A DNA stretch of 36,474 nucleotides from Gammaproteobacteria bacterium. Its GTDB lineage: Bacteria > Pseudomonadota > Gammaproteobacteria > Steroidobacterales > PWYM01. Shown piece after piece: positions 8,828 to 16,867 of the stretch (positions are counted from its first letter, which is position 1; each line of letters starts with the position of its first letter). The position numbers and the translations under genes are program-made. Below the pieces are notes generated by a model. The model did no database searches. It had not been told where the DNA came from and saw only the letters and a list, made by a program, of their open reading frames with translations. Location of the stretch: the NCBI GenBank assembly GCA_007693855.1, contig RECU01000037.1:1-36474 (forward strand), in the 5' to 3' direction.

Positions 8828-8868
8828 AAAACCCCGGGGGCGGCCAGTACGCCCCCGGGGTTTCTTTA
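8828..8868. terminator. Bidirectional intrinsic terminator
   Basis: A perfect 13-base-pair stem (8829-8841 with 8851-8863) closes a 9-base loop. It is followed by TTTCTTTA on the plus strand, and on the minus strand the stem ends in TTTT. It separates the convergent receptor (stop at 8778) and PilZ gene (stop at 8878) and can serve both. Confidence 0.9.
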
Positions 8869-8877
8869 ATTCTGCTG

Positions 8878-9564
8878 TCAGATGATGTCAGAGAGCTCGA
8901 GGCGGGTGGTGAACATGCCGACGAACTCGACCAGGGAGACCAGTTCGACCGCGCTTTCCATACGGAGCATCGCGTAGGCGGCTTCCTGATCGAAACTCAC
9001 GACGCGCCCGGCAACCGCGTGGGGTTCCGGGTCGTCCGGCAGCTGGACATGGACGACGATTGGCGTATCCACTGCCAGCTCAGGCGCGGTGTCGTCCAAG
9101 ATGGAGAGCGCCTGCGCCGGGACCCGGATGCGGCAGCCGTTCAGGCTGACATCGCGGATCACCGCCCGGGCGATCTCGAGCTCGCCGAGCTGCACCTGGC
9201 AGGGCAGATAACACGCCATCCGCGGATGGCGACGCAGAGAGTGTTTCTCCGCGTGATGGGGATAGGCGACGATCGTCAACGGATAAGGCTGAGTGATCCG
9301 CCCGAGTACCGGGCTGCGGAAGCCCACGATCACGCCGTCGTCCATGTAGCGCAGCGTCAGCACGTCATTGACCGAAAATGCGGTGGTGATCCCTGCCGGC
9401 AGATGCGCTTCAGGGGTTTCGAGCAGCAGGTACTGCTGTTCCTTCCAGCCGACGATCCGGGACCACATGCGCCCGGTCAGTCGGGTACTCTCCAGACTGA
9501 CTCGGGTACCCACTTCGGGCATGAGTAGCGGCATCCTGCCGCCGGTCTCCGGCTTTTTCGCCAT
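8878..9564 (-). CDS. PilZ-domain c-di-GMP receptor (YcgR/FlgZ-like)
   Basis: Protein of 228 residues with an N-terminal YcgR-type beta domain (about 15-105) and a C-terminal PilZ domain. The c-di-GMP binding residues are present as RRHPR (111-115) and DVSLNG (138-143), matching RxxxR and (D/N)xSxxG. Proteins of this type bind the flagellar motor or stator and slow swimming when c-di-GMP rises. The start ATG at 9564 has AAGGGAA upstream and lies 10 bases after the antitoxin-like gene, so it is the third gene of a receptor/antitoxin-like/PilZ operon. In Pseudomonas the counterpart flgZ sits beside flgMN; here it is about 10 kb away from them. I do not assign flgZ because orthology cannot be proved from the motif alone. 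Confidence 0.88.
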   Translation of the reverse strand: MAKKPETGGRMPLLMPEVGTRVSLESTRLTGRMWSRIVGWKEQQYLLLETPEAHLPAGITTAFSVNDVLTLRYMDDGVIVGFRSPVLGRITQPYPLTIVAYPHHAEKHSLRRHPRMACYLPCQVQLGELEIARAVIRDVSLNGCRIRVPAQALSILDDTAPELAVDTPIVVHVQLPDDPEPHAVAGRVVSFDQEAAYAMLRMESAVELVSLVEFVGMFTTRLELSDII

Positions 9565-9574
9565 CGAGATTCCC

Positions 9575-10024
9575 TTATTTCAATGACATTGCGCCCGCCC
9601 GGAGCTCTTCCTGAGCCAGCACCGGGGTGGCGTAATCGATCAAACTGAGTACCGTGAGTAAATCCGAGACGTTGCCGCAGAGCATCCGTGCCAACGGCGC
9701 AGTCCCGTTGCCGAACGGCAGGGCGGTCGCATCCCGGAGCCATGTCGCCGGCGTCTGGCCGTGTGGCAGTAGCGCAGTAACTGCCGCGTCGATAGTGATC
9801 AGGGTGCTGATCCGTTCGACCTGATCCCGGTGCAGGCGGCTGCGCTCACTGTTGCGGCGCCAGCGGCGGATACTCGCGGGTGTGCTTGCAAGCAGGACGG
9901 CCTGCTCGCGGGTGTTGAGTGCCCAGCGGTCAGCGATACGGAAAAATGTTCGCAGGGCAAGCGGTGCAAGCCGTGACCAGCCGCCTTTGGGCGCAGCGTG
10001 CGCCGTCGGGGCTTGGCCCGTCAC
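9575..10024 (-). CDS. MbcA/ParS/Xre antitoxin-like protein (DUF2384), no toxin visible
   Basis: Protein of 149 residues if GTG 10024 is the start, four bases after the receptor stop. No ATG is available in this part of the frame and no clear Shine-Dalgarno is seen, so coupled translation is likely and the start is uncertain (GTG 10045 is an alternative). Residues about 27-80 look like the Xre-type helix-turn-helix of the family (WALNTREQAVLLAS..SIRRWRR, then RDQVERISTLI). The C-terminal part has the toxin-binding DUF2384 pattern: a WLRD segment, PLARMLCGNVSDLLTVL and ID near the end. In known systems such proteins neutralise RES-domain NAD-degrading toxins encoded next door. Here the neighbours are a chemoreceptor and a PilZ protein, and no RES-like frame is seen. 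It may instead be a regulator recruited to the motility operon. Confidence 0.72.
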   Translation of the reverse strand: MTGQAPTAHAAPKGGWSRLAPLALRTFFRIADRWALNTREQAVLLASTPASIRRWRRNSERSRLHRDQVERISTLITIDAAVTALLPHGQTPATWLRDATALPFGNGTAPLARMLCGNVSDLLTVLSLIDYATPVLAQEELRAGAMSLK

Positions 10025-10028
10025 CCTG

Positions 10029-11186
10029 TCAGAACAACTCGACACTGCCCTGTTCCATGGAGGTCTGCGCCACCGGCCGGGCGCGCATACGCGTCTCCCG
10101 TCGATGCCGCAGCGTCCCGAGTTTCTCGGCAAGCACCGGGATGCAGCTCAGCGGATCCTCGGCGTCCTTCACCGAGGCATGCACTTCCACGCGCAGGTCG
10201 GTCAGCCGCGAGACGGCCTCGGCAGCGGTGCCCAGCGCCTGGGAGGAGATGTCCTCGAACTGCAGCGAGCGCACGGCATCGGCCACGGTCTTCTGCAGGT
10301 TGGTGTTGATCGGCGCGAGTTCTGCCATCAGCTTCTGGCGAATCTCGCTACGGGCCTGTTCGGCGCGCTTGAGGGTATGGGCGATGCGTTCCTTCTCTGC
10401 CGTGGTCTTGGCTATGTCGAAAGACACGAGACCGCGGGCATTGTTCTGCACGCGGGCCACCGCTTCACGGGTTTCCTCGACGCGCTCGCGGATCTGCTCG
10501 TTGAACTCCGCCGAGCGCTGCGAAAGCTTGCGCACCTCGTCAGCCACCACCGCGAACCCGCGGCCGGCCTCGCCCGCGCGTGCCGCCTCGATGCTCGCGT
10601 TCAGCGCCAGGAGGTTGGTCTGCTCGGCCAGGCTGCGGGCCTCCTCGAGCACGCGGAAAATCCCGTGCAGGTGCTGGAGCATGTTTTCGGTGTCGGTGGC
10701 CATGGCGACACTCTGTGAGCTGACGGTAACCAGCGCCTCCATGAAGTTCTGCAATGCTTCGGTGGTGGCGGCACTGCCGCCGTCCTCGGCTGCGTCGGCG
10801 CCGCCGCCCAGGCTTTTCTCCAGCAGTTCGCTTTGCGAGCGGGCGATGGCGTGCAGCCGGTTGAAGCTTGCCGTGAGCTCGCCGACCGACTCGCTGATCA
10901 GGTTCTGGACCCGATGAATTTCCAGCTCGATACCCTCGACGTCCTGGTCGAGCTCTGTGTCCAGGCCTCGGACCAGCTCCACCAGCGCCTCACGACTGAC
11001 CTTCGGCGAGCCCTGCAGGGGACCGGCCGTGGTCCGCCAAAGCGTGACGCCCGCGGTGACAGTCACCATCGCCGCGATTCCCGCGACCAGGCCGTTGCCG
11101 GCCAGCAGGCCGGTGATCAGCAGGCCGGCGGCACCGGCCAGGGTGGCCGTGGCGAAGGAAAGCAGAGCTACATCCTGTTTGTTCAT
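10029..11186 (-). CDS. Short methyl-accepting chemotaxis-like protein lacking a sensory domain
   Basis: Receptor-like protein of 385 residues. Two hydrophobic segments (about 7-29 and 32-51) form a membrane hairpin with practically no periplasmic loop, so no external ligand-binding domain exists. A cytoplasmic signalling domain follows, with the tip region [20 protein letters not shown] then [23 protein letters not shown] at about 183-226. The following segment includes LQFEDISSQ (308-316), a motif common in this receptor subclass. The start ATG 11186 has only a weak Shine-Dalgarno. A FliA-like promoter lies about 40 bases upstream, so this gene and the two after it probably form an operon separate from cheB. 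It may sense membrane state or an internal partner; that is inference. Confidence 0.85.
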   Translation of the reverse strand: MNKQDVALLSFATATLAGAAGLLITGLLAGNGLVAGIAAMVTVTAGVTLWRTTAGPLQGSPKVSREALVELVRGLDTELDQDVEGIELEIHRVQNLISESVGELTASFNRLHAIARSQSELLEKSLGGGADAAEDGGSAATTEALQNFMEALVTVSSQSVAMATDTENMLQHLHGIFRVLEEARSLAEQTNLLALNASIEAARAGEAGRGFAVVADEVRKLSQRSAEFNEQIRERVEETREAVARVQNNARGLVSFDIAKTTAEKERIAHTLKRAEQARSEIRQKLMAELAPINTNLQKTVADAVRSLQFEDISSQALGTAAEAVSRLTDLRVEVHASVKDAEDPLSCIPVLAEKLGTLRHRRETRMRARPVAQTSMEQGSVELF

Positions 11187-11222
11187 GTGGGATCACGCCT
11201 GGGTCAGGTTGAACTGTCTTAA

Positions 11223-11250
11223 GTATCGGTCACGTGGTGCGCTAACTTGA
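11223..11250 (-). promoter_or_regulatory. FliA-like promoter of the short receptor/antitoxin-like/PilZ operon
   Basis: On the minus strand TCAAGTTA and ACCGATAC are separated by 12 bases instead of the standard 11. The half-sites are good (AAGTT and CCGATA), but the spacing is one base long, so this is weaker than the other FliA sites in the window. Confidence 0.5.
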
Positions 11251-11281
11251 GCGAGCGGGCCGGCAAAAACCGTGTGCTGGG

Positions 11282-12391
11282 TCACGCGCTGCGCGTCACG
11301 CGCTCGTCGCTGTGTGCCAACAGCGCCTGCGCGATGCCGGCGAGTGGCAGCACGGCCTCGGCCGCGCCCAACTTGACGGCCTCGCCAGGCATGCCCCAGA
11401 CCACGCTGGTCGCCTGGTCCTGGACCAGGGTCAGCGCGCCCGCCTCGCGCAGGCCAAGCAGGCCGCGGGCGCCGTCCGCGCCCATGCCGGTGAGCAGGGC
11501 GGCACAGGCATTGGGGCCCGCTGCTTCCGCCAGGGAGTCGAACAGCACATCGACACTTGGCCGATGCCGGTTCACGGGCGCGTCGTCGCCGATCTGGCAG
11601 AGATACCTGCCGCCGCTGCGTCTCACGCGCAGGTGATGGCCGCCTGGAGCGACGTAAGCGTGTCCAGGCAGTATCACCTCGCCGTCCTCGGCCTCCTTGA
11701 CCCGGATGGCCGCCAGCGAGTCGACACGCTTGGCGAACGCGGCACTGAATCGCGGCGGGATATGCTGGGCGATCACTACCCCGGGCGCGTCGGGTGGCAA
11801 GGCGCAGAGCACCTCGCGGATGGCCTCCGTGCCGCCGGTCGATGCACCAATGGCGATCAAGCGGTCGGTGGTGCGCAGGTGGCGGCGTCGCGCGGGTGGG
11901 CTGGCGCTGGTCGACGGCCCCCGGGCGGCGGTGCCGCGTGGACTGGCGCCCGGCTGCTGGCCAAGTGGGCGCACCGGTGTGCGGGCTGCGGCGCGGACTT
12001 TGTCGCGCAGCTCGTCGGCCAGCAGGGCAAGTCCGCTCTGCACATCGAGTTTGGGTTTACTGACGAAATCGAAGGCTCCGAGCGCCAGCGCGTCAAGGGT
12101 GACGTCTGCCCCTTTCTCGGTGAGTGAAGACACCATGACGACCGGCATGGGATGCAGGCGCATCAGGTTGCGCAGGAAGGTGACGCCGTCCATGCGCGGC
12201 ATCTCCACATCCAGTGTCAGCACGTCGGGCTTGAGTTGCTTGATGCGCTCACGCGCGATGTAGGGATCGCCCGCGGTCCCCACCACTTCGATGTCCGGAG
12301 CTTCATTGAGCATGGCGGTGAGCAGTTTCCGGATCAGCGCGGAATCATCCACCACCAGGACCTTGATGATCGGCGTTGTGGTCTCGCTCAT
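11282..12391 (-). CDS. cheB: Chemotaxis response regulator methylesterase CheB
   Basis: Removes methyl groups from (and deamidates) chemoreceptors when phosphorylated by CheA. The protein has 369 residues. ATG 12391 has AAGGA upstream and begins directly before the receiver domain; upstream starts would extend into cheD. The receiver has DDSALIRK and the phospho-acceptor region [13 protein letters not shown] Pro/Ala/Arg-rich linker follows at about 140-175. The esterase domain carries the serine motif [10 protein letters not shown], the histidine in AQHIPPRFS and the aspartate in [12 protein letters not shown], which make up the catalytic triad. It is the last gene of the che operon and lies 16 bases after cheD. 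Confidence 0.97.
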   Translation of the reverse strand: MSETTTPIIKVLVVDDSALIRKLLTAMLNEAPDIEVVGTAGDPYIARERIKQLKPDVLTLDVEMPRMDGVTFLRNLMRLHPMPVVMVSSLTEKGADVTLDALALGAFDFVSKPKLDVQSGLALLADELRDKVRAAARTPVRPLGQQPGASPRGTAARGPSTSASPPARRRHLRTTDRLIAIGASTGGTEAIREVLCALPPDAPGVVIAQHIPPRFSAAFAKRVDSLAAIRVKEAEDGEVILPGHAYVAPGGHHLRVRRSGGRYLCQIGDDAPVNRHRPSVDVLFDSLAEAAGPNACAALLTGMGADGARGLLGLREAGALTLVQDQATSVVWGMPGEAVKLGAAEAVLPLAGIAQALLAHSDERVTRSA

Positions 12392-12407
12392 GGCTTGGTC
12401 CTTGTTG

Positions 12408-12998
12408 TCAAAAGAGCTCGGCACTGCCACTGACAGGCGCATCCATGGTTCGGAGGTAGCGGGTTTCGGCCACCGCGATCTCACGCGAGTCGACCCGCGG
12501 CAGCCGCCGTACCAGCACCCGTCCGGTGGCCGGATACATCAGCAGCTTGCGCGGCTGCTCGCCGCCGAGATCCTCGCTGATGACCGGCAGTTCCTCGAGG
12601 GCCACATAGCGGCGGACGAAATCGATATTGCGGGCGCCGACGTCGGAGAGTCGCGCCAGCACGCGAGCACCTCCGAACAGCTTGACCTGCAGGCGCTGGC
12701 GCGATGCGCCGCGGCTGAGCAGGGCGTTGATCAGGCTCTCCATGGCAAAGGCGCCGTAGCGTGCGCCGCTGGAGACCAGGGCAGAGGATTCCTCGTGCGG
12801 ACCGGCTTCCGGTAACAGGAAATGGTTCATGCCGCCGAGGCCGCGGACGGGATCGTGGATACAGGCCGCGACGCAGGAACCGAGCAGGGTGCCGATCACC
12901 TCGTCGGCAGTGGCCACATGGAACCGGCCCGGCATGAGCTTGAACACGTGTGCCTTCAGCCGCGGGTCGAAAAACCCGGGGCTGGTGTCGCCGCTCAT
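12408..12998 (-). CDS. cheD: Chemoreceptor glutamine deamidase CheD
   Basis: Deamidates glutamines in chemoreceptors to make them methylatable. The protein has 196 residues. ATG 12998 overlaps the cheR stop (ATGA), and the protein then begins [11 protein letters not shown]. Conserved catalytic elements are visible: threonine and cysteine in GTLLGSCVA and histidine in GGMNHFLLP, corresponding to the Cys-His-Thr set of the family. [12 protein letters not shown] and KLFGGARVL are also typical. It lies between cheR and cheB, consistent with a receptor-modification block. In some bacteria CheD also interacts with the CheC phosphatase, but no cheC is seen here. Confidence 0.96.
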   Translation of the reverse strand: MSGDTSPGFFDPRLKAHVFKLMPGRFHVATADEVIGTLLGSCVAACIHDPVRGLGGMNHFLLPEAGPHEESSALVSSGARYGAFAMESLINALLSRGASRQRLQVKLFGGARVLARLSDVGARNIDFVRRYVALEELPVISEDLGGEQPRKLLMYPATGRVLVRRLPRVDSREIAVAETRYLRTMDAPVSGSAELF

Positions 12999-13831
12999 CC
13001 GCGTGCTGTCCCGGCAGCGAGAGGCGCATAGACCGTATTTCCCCGTGCCAGGAACAGATCCGCGCAATGGCCGAAGCTCTCCGAGTGGCCGGCGAACAGC
13101 AGGCCCCGGGGGTGGAGCAGCGGATGAAATCGCTCGAGGATGCGCCGTTGCGTCGGCTTGTCAAAGTAGATCATCGCATTACGGCAGAAGATGGCGTCCA
13201 GCGGCCCACGCACCGGCCAGTCCGGCGCCACCAGGTTCATCGGGCGGAAGCGCAGCAGTTGTCTGACCTCGGGACGGACCCGTACGTAGCCGGCTTTGTC
13301 GCCAGTGCCCTTCAGGAAGAAACGTTTAAGGCGATCCTCACCCAGTCCGCTGACGCGCTCCAGTGGATAGATCCCCAATTCCGCCGTGCGGACTGCACGC
13401 GTATCCAGATCGCTGGCGAGAATACTGACTCGGGTCGCCTGGTCACCCAGTGCCTCGATGGCGGTAATGGCCATGGAATAGGCTTCCTCGCCGGTGGAGC
13501 ATGCCGCCGACCACAGCGTCACCGGCCCGCGCGCGACCTGCTGCTGCAGCAGGGAGCCCAGTGTGGCGAAGTGGTGGGCCTCGCGGAAAAACGCTGTCAG
13601 ATTGGTGGTCAGCGCATTCACCAGTTCCTCGAATTCCTCGACATCCCGCTCGATCAGCGCAAGGTATTCGGTGAAGGAGCTGAGCCCCGTGGCCCGCAGT
13701 CTGCGGGCCACGCGGCTGTAGACCATTTCCGACTTGCCCTCACCGAGGGAAATACCGGCATGGGCGTGGATCAGTTCACGGATGCGGGTGAAGTCCCGCG
13801 GCCGAAACTCAAACTCGCGCTGGCTGCTCAT
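12995..13831 (-). CDS. cheR: Chemoreceptor methyltransferase CheR
   Basis: Methylates receptor glutamates using S-adenosylmethionine. The protein has 278 residues, close to the usual length. The N-terminal helical domain includes SRVARRLRATGLSSFTEYL and NLTAFFRE (the conserved T..FFR motif). The SAM-binding region is SAACSTGEEAYSMA, followed by ILASDLDTRA and the CRNAMIYFD motif. The start ATG 13831 lies six bases after the receptor stop. That upstream receptor ends in a WxxF-type tether which CheR of this family can bind through its beta-subdomain. In Pseudomonas a cheR gene lies between cheV and flgB; here it is in the che operon instead. Confidence 0.97.
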   Translation of the reverse strand: MSSQREFEFRPRDFTRIRELIHAHAGISLGEGKSEMVYSRVARRLRATGLSSFTEYLALIERDVEEFEELVNALTTNLTAFFREAHHFATLGSLLQQQVARGPVTLWSAACSTGEEAYSMAITAIEALGDQATRVSILASDLDTRAVRTAELGIYPLERVSGLGEDRLKRFFLKGTGDKAGYVRVRPEVRQLLRFRPMNLVAPDWPVRGPLDAIFCRNAMIYFDKPTQRRILERFHPLLHPRGLLFAGHSESFGHCADLFLARGNTVYAPLAAGTARG

Positions 13832-13837
13832 GGGGCA

Positions 13838-16297
13838 TCAGAACTCCACCCATTCCTCGTCACCGACAATGAGCACGTCGGGCTTGGCCGGCGTCCTGGT
13901 CCGGGCGCCTGGTGTCGCGGCAGGGCCTGCCGCCTGGGTGCGTTCGGGTGCCACTGGCATGGGCTTCTCGGCCGTCGCGCCAGCCGGTGGACTCATGCCT
14001 GCGCCGGGCTTGCCGGTCCCGGCCGCGGCGCTGCGCTGCAGCTGCGCGGCACTTTGTGCGCTGCGCAGCTGGAACACGCCGACTGACTGCGCGAGGCGGC
14101 CCGCCTGCTGTTCCATGGCGCCGGCAGCGGCAGCGGCCTCTTCAACCAGGGCTGCGTTCTGCTGGGTCATCTCGTCGAGCTGTGTGACTGTGGTGTTCAC
14201 CTGCTCGATGCCCTGGCTCTGTTCCTCGGAAGCCGCCGAGATCTCGCTCATGATGTCGGTGACACGCTTGATCGAGTTGACGATCTCCTCCATGGTCTGG
14301 CCCGCTTCGCCGACCAGGGTATTGCCGGCCTCGACGCTCTTCACCGACTGACCGATCAGGTCCTTGATCTCCTTGGCCGCCTGGGCGGAGCGCTGTGCGA
14401 GCGTGCGCACCTCGCCTGCGACCACGGCAAACCCTCGGCCCTGCTCGCCGGCGCGCGCGGCCTCGACGGCGGCGTTCAGCGCGAGGATGTTGGTCTGGAA
14501 GGCGATGCCGTCGATGACGCTGATGATGTTCTCGATCTTCTGTGCGCTTTCGGTGATCTCGCTCATGGAACGCACCACATCGCGCACCTTGGCTCCACCG
14601 GTATTGGCGACCTCGCGGGCGCCCTGGGCCAGCTGGTTGGCCTGGCGGGCGTTGTCGGCGTTCTGGCGTACGGTCGAGGTCATCTCCTCCATGCTGGAGG
14701 CGGTCTCTTCGAGGCTCGCGGCCTGCTCTTCGGTACGCTGCGACAGGTTGGTGTTGCCCGCGGCAATTTCGCGCGAGGCGCTGCCGATGGCGTCGACCGC
14801 CTCATGCACCTCAGCGATCAGCTTTTCGAGCTGGGTGATGGTGGTGTTGGTGTTCTGCTGGAGCTCGGCGAAGGCACCGTCGAACTCCCCGGTGACGCGT
14901 TCGGTCAGGTCACCGGCCGACAGGGCCTTGAGCACCCGGATCACCTCGCTCAGGCTGGTTTCGGTCGTCTCGACCAGCCGATTCACACCCTCGCCGAGCG
15001 TGCGGAAGAAGCCGGCACTCGCGGCGATATCCATGCGCCGTGAGAAATCCCCGGCGGCCGCGGCGCCCACCAGCGCCTCGACTTCGCGCTCGGCCAGCAC
15101 CTGGGCGGTCTCGTCCACCCACTGGATGACCGTACCGAGGCGGTTGCCCGCCTCGTCGCGGATAGGCGTGGCGGTGAGGGCGAGATGGACGTTACCGATG
15201 CGCAGCTTTGCGTCATGCGGCGCCTCGAGTTTCTCCAGCAGCGCGCGCTGATGCGCGGGGTCACGGTGGAACAGGTCCATGTTCGAGCCGATCAGTGTGT
15301 CCGCGGAGAACTCCGGCAGGATGGTCTGGAAGTCGGCTTCGCGATGGTTGAACAGGGCGACGGCTGCCGGGTTCATGTGCACAATGGAGTAGTCGGCATC
15401 GGCGACCATGATCGAGTCGCTGACGGCATCCAGCGCATCGCTGGTGCGTTTGGCCCTGGCGGCCTCTTCGCGCTCGACGGCCAGTCTGGTGCTCAGGGTC
15501 TCCTGCATGTCACGCAGGCCGGCGAGGATGCGCCCCATCTCGTCCTCGGAGTCGATGACGATTTCGGAGTCGAGGCGGTCATGGCCGATGGCTTCGAACA
15601 CGGCCAGCGCGCGGTTGGCGGGTCGTACCACCGCTCGCGTCAGTAGCCAGCCTAGCAGGGCGCTGAGCAGCAGACTGACTATGACGATTGCGACGACCAC
15701 GCCGAGATCACGCTGGACGCGGGCTTGTCCCGCGGCGAAGGTGTCATTCGCGACGCCGTTCTTGTAGCTGGTCAAGGCACCGATGCTGTCGATAACGTCC
15801 TCGAACAGCGGCAGCGCGACGCGGGTGAGGGTGGCGTTGCCCTCGACGAACTGCCCGTCGCTGAATAAGGTCAAGGTGGGCACAAGCCCCTGGTCCACGA
15901 AGTTCGTCCGGGTCTCCGCAAAGGCGTTCGCCAGGGCACGTTCCTCATCGGTGCTCACCGTTTCGAGGTAGCGCTCCCAGATCATGCCGATGAATTCACT
16001 GTTCCCGGCAATCTCGTCGGCGAAGTCCTCCAGCGCGAAGCTCGAGGGCTCACGCCCGTCGTTCAGCCGCGGGTCGAGCTGCGACATGCGCAGCAGGGTC
16101 TCGACATTGGTGCGCGCCAGGTCCTGGACGGTGGCGAGTTGCTGGGCGGGCCGCATCTGGCGCTCGATGAGCTGCTCGACGTTATTATCGAGTGCGGACA
16201 TGCCGGCCAGGCCCGTGCCGGCGACGATGGCGATGAAGACCGCAGACATGAGTGCGGTCAGCGTCAGTTTCGCCTTGATGGAAAGCTTGCGGAACAT
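13838..16297 (-). CDS. Methyl-accepting chemotaxis protein with PAS domain and C-terminal tether
   Basis: Chemoreceptor of 819 residues encoded inside the che operon. Order of parts: transmembrane segment 1 (about 10-32), a periplasmic helical bundle (33-195), transmembrane segment 2 (198-220), HAMP (about 220-275), a PAS domain (about 285-400, with [12 protein letters not shown]), two more HAMP-like units (about 405-495) and the signalling domain. The hairpin tip contains [18 protein letters not shown] and [18 protein letters not shown] Pro/Ala/Thr-rich flexible tail of about 80 residues leads to the final EEWVEF. WVEF resembles the NWETF pentapeptide of Tar/Tsr that tethers CheR and CheB, and cheR follows directly. 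The PAS domain could bind FAD or another ligand, but no diagnostic residue is clear. Confidence 0.95.
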   Translation of the reverse strand: MFRKLSIKAKLTLTALMSAVFIAIVAGTGLAGMSALDNNVEQLIERQMRPAQQLATVQDLARTNVETLLRMSQLDPRLNDGREPSSFALEDFADEIAGNSEFIGMIWERYLETVSTDEERALANAFAETRTNFVDQGLVPTLTLFSDGQFVEGNATLTRVALPLFEDVIDSIGALTSYKNGVANDTFAAGQARVQRDLGVVVAIVIVSLLLSALLGWLLTRAVVRPANRALAVFEAIGHDRLDSEIVIDSEDEMGRILAGLRDMQETLSTRLAVEREEAARAKRTSDALDAVSDSIMVADADYSIVHMNPAAVALFNHREADFQTILPEFSADTLIGSNMDLFHRDPAHQRALLEKLEAPHDAKLRIGNVHLALTATPIRDEAGNRLGTVIQWVDETAQVLAEREVEALVGAAAAGDFSRRMDIAASAGFFRTLGEGVNRLVETTETSLSEVIRVLKALSAGDLTERVTGEFDGAFAELQQNTNTTITQLEKLIAEVHEAVDAIGSASREIAAGNTNLSQRTEEQAASLEETASSMEEMTSTVRQNADNARQANQLAQGAREVANTGGAKVRDVVRSMSEITESAQKIENIISVIDGIAFQTNILALNAAVEAARAGEQGRGFAVVAGEVRTLAQRSAQAAKEIKDLIGQSVKSVEAGNTLVGEAGQTMEEIVNSIKRVTDIMSEISAASEEQSQGIEQVNTTVTQLDEMTQQNAALVEEAAAAAGAMEQQAGRLAQSVGVFQLRSAQSAAQLQRSAAAGTGKPGAGMSPPAGATAEKPMPVAPERTQAAGPAATPGARTRTPAKPDVLIVGDEEWVEF

Positions 16298-16336
16298 CGG
16301 GGGTCTCCAGTCCTGCGTAACGTTGATCAGCGGCGC

Positions 16337-16834
16337 TCAGGCGGCGGATTCGGCGTCGACCAGCCCGAGTTCCGGTGCACGCACCAGGGCCTCGATATCG
16401 ACGATGATGAGCATGCGCTCGCCGATGGAGGCGAGCCCTTCGAGGTAGTCCGTGTCGAGCTGGGCGCCGAACTCGGGCGCATCGCGCACCTCGTCGGCGG
16501 CCAGTGCGATCACGTCGGAGACAGCATCGACCACGATGCCGATGACGCGATCATCCACGTTCAGGATCACCACCACGGTGAAATCGTCGTAGACGACGTC
16601 GGGGAAGCGAAACTTGATGCGCAGATCGAGGATCGGCACGATCGTGCCGCGCATGTTGATCACGCCCTTGACGAAATCCGGCGCGTTGGCGATTCGCGTC
16701 ACGGACTCGTAGCGCCGGATTTCCTGCACCTGCAGGATATCGATGCCGTATTCCTCTTCGCCGAGCCGGAAGGTCAGCAGCTCGCGCTTGGCAGCGGCAT
16801 GGTCTTCTGTGCGCAGGGGCTCTGGGTGGCTCAT
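16337..16834 (-). CDS. cheW: Chemotaxis coupling protein CheW
   Basis: Adaptor that links chemoreceptors to CheA. The protein has 165 residues, the usual size, and consists of a single CheW domain: [20 protein letters not shown], then [20 protein letters not shown] with DLR after it (the most conserved part) and [10 protein letters not shown] near the end. The start ATG 16834 follows cheA by 33 bases, with AAGGAGTG just before it. The next gene is a receptor, completing a CheA-CheW-receptor block. Confidence 0.97.
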   Translation of the reverse strand: MSHPEPLRTEDHAAAKRELLTFRLGEEEYGIDILQVQEIRRYESVTRIANAPDFVKGVINMRGTIVPILDLRIKFRFPDVVYDDFTVVVILNVDDRVIGIVVDAVSDVIALAADEVRDAPEFGAQLDTDYLEGLASIGERMLIIVDIEALVRAPELGLVDAESAA

Positions 16835-16867
16835 GGATTCACTCCTTGCTCGGTACTGGCGTCAGGT

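Noticed and set aside
8878-11186. Complete toxin-antitoxin module around the DUF2384 gene
   Set aside because: Neighbouring products are a PilZ protein and a chemoreceptor; no RES-like toxin frame of suitable size is present.
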